Origin: Pelagibacteraceae bacterium TMED259 | GTDB lineage: Bacteria; Pseudomonadota; Alphaproteobacteria; HIMB59 | Reading direction: 5' to 3' | DNA: 9,343 nt | Assembly: GCA_002169365.1 (NCBI GenBank) | Contig: NHLE01000058.1 | Span: forward strand, 1 to 9,343 | Shown: positions 7,990 to 9,343 of the stretch, piece by piece | Layout: every line of letters begins with the position of its first letter | Numbering within the stretch: the stretch's first letter is position 1 | Program-made: the position numbers and the translations under genes | Notes under the pieces: model-generated | What the model was told of the DNA's origin: nothing | What the model saw: only the letters and a program-made list of their open reading frames with translations | The model's database searches: none

Positions 7990-9197
7990 TTTAAAGCTGA
8001 CTTTAAGTTAGTGTCTAGGCAATTTAAGAAATCCTCAGTATTCATCCATTTTGTATCTTTGCTAATCAAAATAGCTAGATCTTTTGTCATATAACCAGAC
8101 TCAACGGTCTCCACACATACCTTTTCTAATTTTTCAGAAAATTTTATGAGTTCAGGATTTTTATCAAACTCCCCTCTAAAATTTAATCCACGAGTCCAAG
8201 CAAATATTGAGGCAATTGGATTTGTTGAAGTTTTTTCACCTTTTTGGTGTTGGCGGAAGTGTCTAGTAACAGTCCCATGAGCAGCTTCAGATTCTATAGT
8301 CTCCCCATCAGGTGTCATGAGAACGCTTGACATCATGCCTAAAGATCCAAATCCTTGCGCTACTGAGTCCGATTGAACATCTCCATCATAATTTTTACAA
8401 GCCCAAATAAACTTACCATTCCATTTCATAGCAGAAGCTACTAGATCATCGATTAATCGATGTTCGTAGGTAATATTCTTAGTTTTAAACAATTCTTTAA
8501 ATTCTAGATCATATATTTCTTGAAATATGTCTTTAAATCTTCCATCGTATTTTTTCAAAATAGTATCTTTTGTAGAAAGATAAACTGGCCATTCTAATTT
8601 TAAACCATATGTAAAACATGCTCTTGCAAAACCTTTAATTGATTCATCAACATTGTACATGGATAAAGCAACACCATCATTTTTAAAATTAAATACTTCT
8701 TGTTCTTCTGAATTTCCATCTTCATCAACAAACTTCATATATAATTTTCCAGGCTTAGTAATTTGCATTTCTGTAGCTTTGTATTGATCTCCAAATGCGT
8801 GACGGCCCACAACGATAGGATGATCCCATGTTCGAACTATTCTAGGTATATTCTTACAAATAATGGGTTGACGAAATACAGTTCCATCTAAAATATTTCT
8901 AATAGTTCCATTTGGAGATCTCCACATTTTTTTTAAGTCATACTCTGTCATTCTATTGTTATCAGGTGTGATGGTGGCGCATTTTACTCCAACACCATAT
9001 TTTTTTATTGCATTGGCTGCATCCACAGTAATTTGATCATTAGTTTCATCTCTTTTTATAACGGATAAATCGTAATATTTTAGATCTATATCAAGATAAG
9101 GAAGGATAAGCTTTTGTTTGATAAAATCCCAAATAATTCGGGTCATTTCATCACCATCTAATTCAACGATTGGATTTTTTACAGTAATTTTTGACAT
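7986..9197 (-). CDS. icd: NADP-dependent isocitrate dehydrogenase (eukaryotic-like type)
   Basis: This cytoplasmic TCA-cycle enzyme oxidises and decarboxylates isocitrate to 2-oxoglutarate and makes NADPH. The 403-residue protein belongs to the eukaryotic-like dimeric class, not the E. coli type. Substrate-binding residues are visible in SPNGTIRN (94-101: S94, N96, R100), R109, R132 and Y139 (GRHAFGDQY), and K210. Metal-binding aspartates fall in LIDDLVA (D251) and YDGDVQSD (D274, D278 region). [10 protein letters not shown] (305-314) carries the R312-H313 pair that, by analogy with mammalian IDH1, contacts the NADP 2'-phosphate, supporting NADP specificity. The ATG at 9197 gives the typical [20 protein letters not shown] start; a weak AGG lies 10 bases upstream. 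The gene converges on alaS with a 4-base overlap. Confidence 0.98.
   Translation of the reverse strand: MSKITVKNPIVELDGDEMTRIIWDFIKQKLILPYLDIDLKYYDLSVIKRDETNDQITVDAANAIKKYGVGVKCATITPDNNRMTEYDLKKMWRSPNGTIRNILDGTVFRQPIICKNIPRIVRTWDHPIVVGRHAFGDQYKATEMQITKPGKLYMKFVDEDGNSEEQEVFNFKNDGVALSMYNVDESIKGFARACFTYGLKLEWPVYLSTKDTILKKYDGRFKDIFQEIYDLEFKELFKTKNITYEHRLIDDLVASAMKWNGKFIWACKNYDGDVQSDSVAQGFGSLGMMSSVLMTPDGETIESEAAHGTVTRHFRQHQKGEKTSTNPIASIFAWTRGLNFRGEFDKNPELIKFSEKLEKVCVETVESGYMTKDLAILISKDTKWMNTEDFLNCLDTNLKSALN
7991..8006. terminator. possible weak hairpin at the alaS/icd convergence
   Basis: TTAAAG-CTGA-CTTTAA is a perfect six-pair stem with a four-base loop. It starts one base after the alaS stop and lies within the last codons of icd. 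On the minus strand it is followed after six bases by a run of T (7984-7979), so it could help end icd transcription. The stem has only one G-C pair, so it is weak; this may be chance in AT-rich DNA. Confidence 0.25.
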
Positions 9198-9258
9198 TTT
9201 TTGAAGACCTAAGGTATAACAAATAAATTGAAATTATAAATCTATTTTATTGATCAAA
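9198..9258 (-). promoter_or_regulatory. candidate icd promoter region with a TATAAT -10
   Basis: The minus strand has a perfect TATAAT (plus coordinates 9233-9238) about 36 bases before the icd ATG, a sensible place for a -10. No convincing -35 stands 16-18 bases upstream, and such hexamers are frequent by chance in AT-rich DNA. The alternative is that icd is transcribed together with the partial gene upstream. Confidence 0.3.
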
Positions 9259-9342
9259 TTATGCATTTCCGATAATAATGGGGCTCTTATATGTATTTTC
9301 GTTTTCACAAAGAAATTTCAGCCGCTCTAATAATTCTTTTTC
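9259..9342 (-). CDS. 3' end of an unidentified gene, cut by the window edge
   Basis: An open frame enters from the right edge on the minus strand and ends at a TAA at 9261-9259. The visible 27 residues begin EKELLERLKFLCENEN, which looks like an amphipathic helix, and end SPIIIGNA. It would lie 61 bases upstream of icd in the same direction. The other two minus-strand frames have stops in this stretch. A plus-strand frame starting with ATG at 9278 is also open to the edge, but its composition (rich in Ser, Phe and Asn) looks less like a protein. Too little is visible to name a family. Confidence 0.45.
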   Translation of the reverse strand, partial: EKELLERLKFLCENENTYKSPIIIGNA

Positions 9343-9343
9343 T

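Noticed and set aside
9278..9343. Plus-strand ATG with an open frame to the window edge.
   Set aside because: Only 22 codons are visible, with a Ser/Phe/Asn-rich composition, and the opposite strand holds a more convincing C-terminus.

Overview
The window looks like a piece of a small, AT-rich alphaproteobacterial chromosome. By eye it is roughly one third G+C; I did not compute this. Evidence for Alphaproteobacteria is a small DUF3553-type protein, the recA-alaS pair facing icd, a eukaryotic-like NADP isocitrate dehydrogenase, and the 5S rRNA sequence. The tight spacing, weak ribosome binding sites and AT-rich codons fit a streamlined marine lineage such as Pelagibacterales or the HIMB59 type. 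That placement is inference.

Layout. Positions 1-75 are the 3' part of a 5S rRNA, cut by the window edge. A ten-helix EamA/DMT-family transporter follows on the same strand (127-984). Its stop codon lies one base from the encoded CCA end of a tRNA-Leu(UAA) on the opposite strand (986-1072). From 4177 down to 1138 a compact minus-strand cluster reads DUF3553 protein, moaA, nadK, then a secreted protein resembling a solute-binding protein. The first two genes overlap by 11 bases, moaA and nadK are 1 base apart, and nadK and the last gene are 11 bases apart. The tRNA-Leu lies 65 bases further on in the same direction and could share the transcript. A 51-base divergent intergenic region (4178-4228) separates this cluster from recA and alaS on the plus strand. 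alaS ends tail to tail with icd on the minus strand, and their stop codons overlap. Upstream of icd the window ends inside the 3' end of another probable minus-strand gene.

Functions are mostly housekeeping: recombination (RecA), translation (AlaRS, tRNA-Leu, 5S rRNA), the TCA cycle and NADPH supply (NadK makes NADP, Icd reduces it), and the first step of molybdenum cofactor synthesis (MoaA). The least understood gene is the secreted protein at 1138-2232.

I found no mobile element, CRISPR array, toxin-antitoxin pair or defence system, and no convincing new multi-gene system. The points worth a second look are local: gene junctions, start codons, an orphan binding-protein-like gene and possible antisense read-through over a tRNA. 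There is no gene-free stretch longer than 300 bases.
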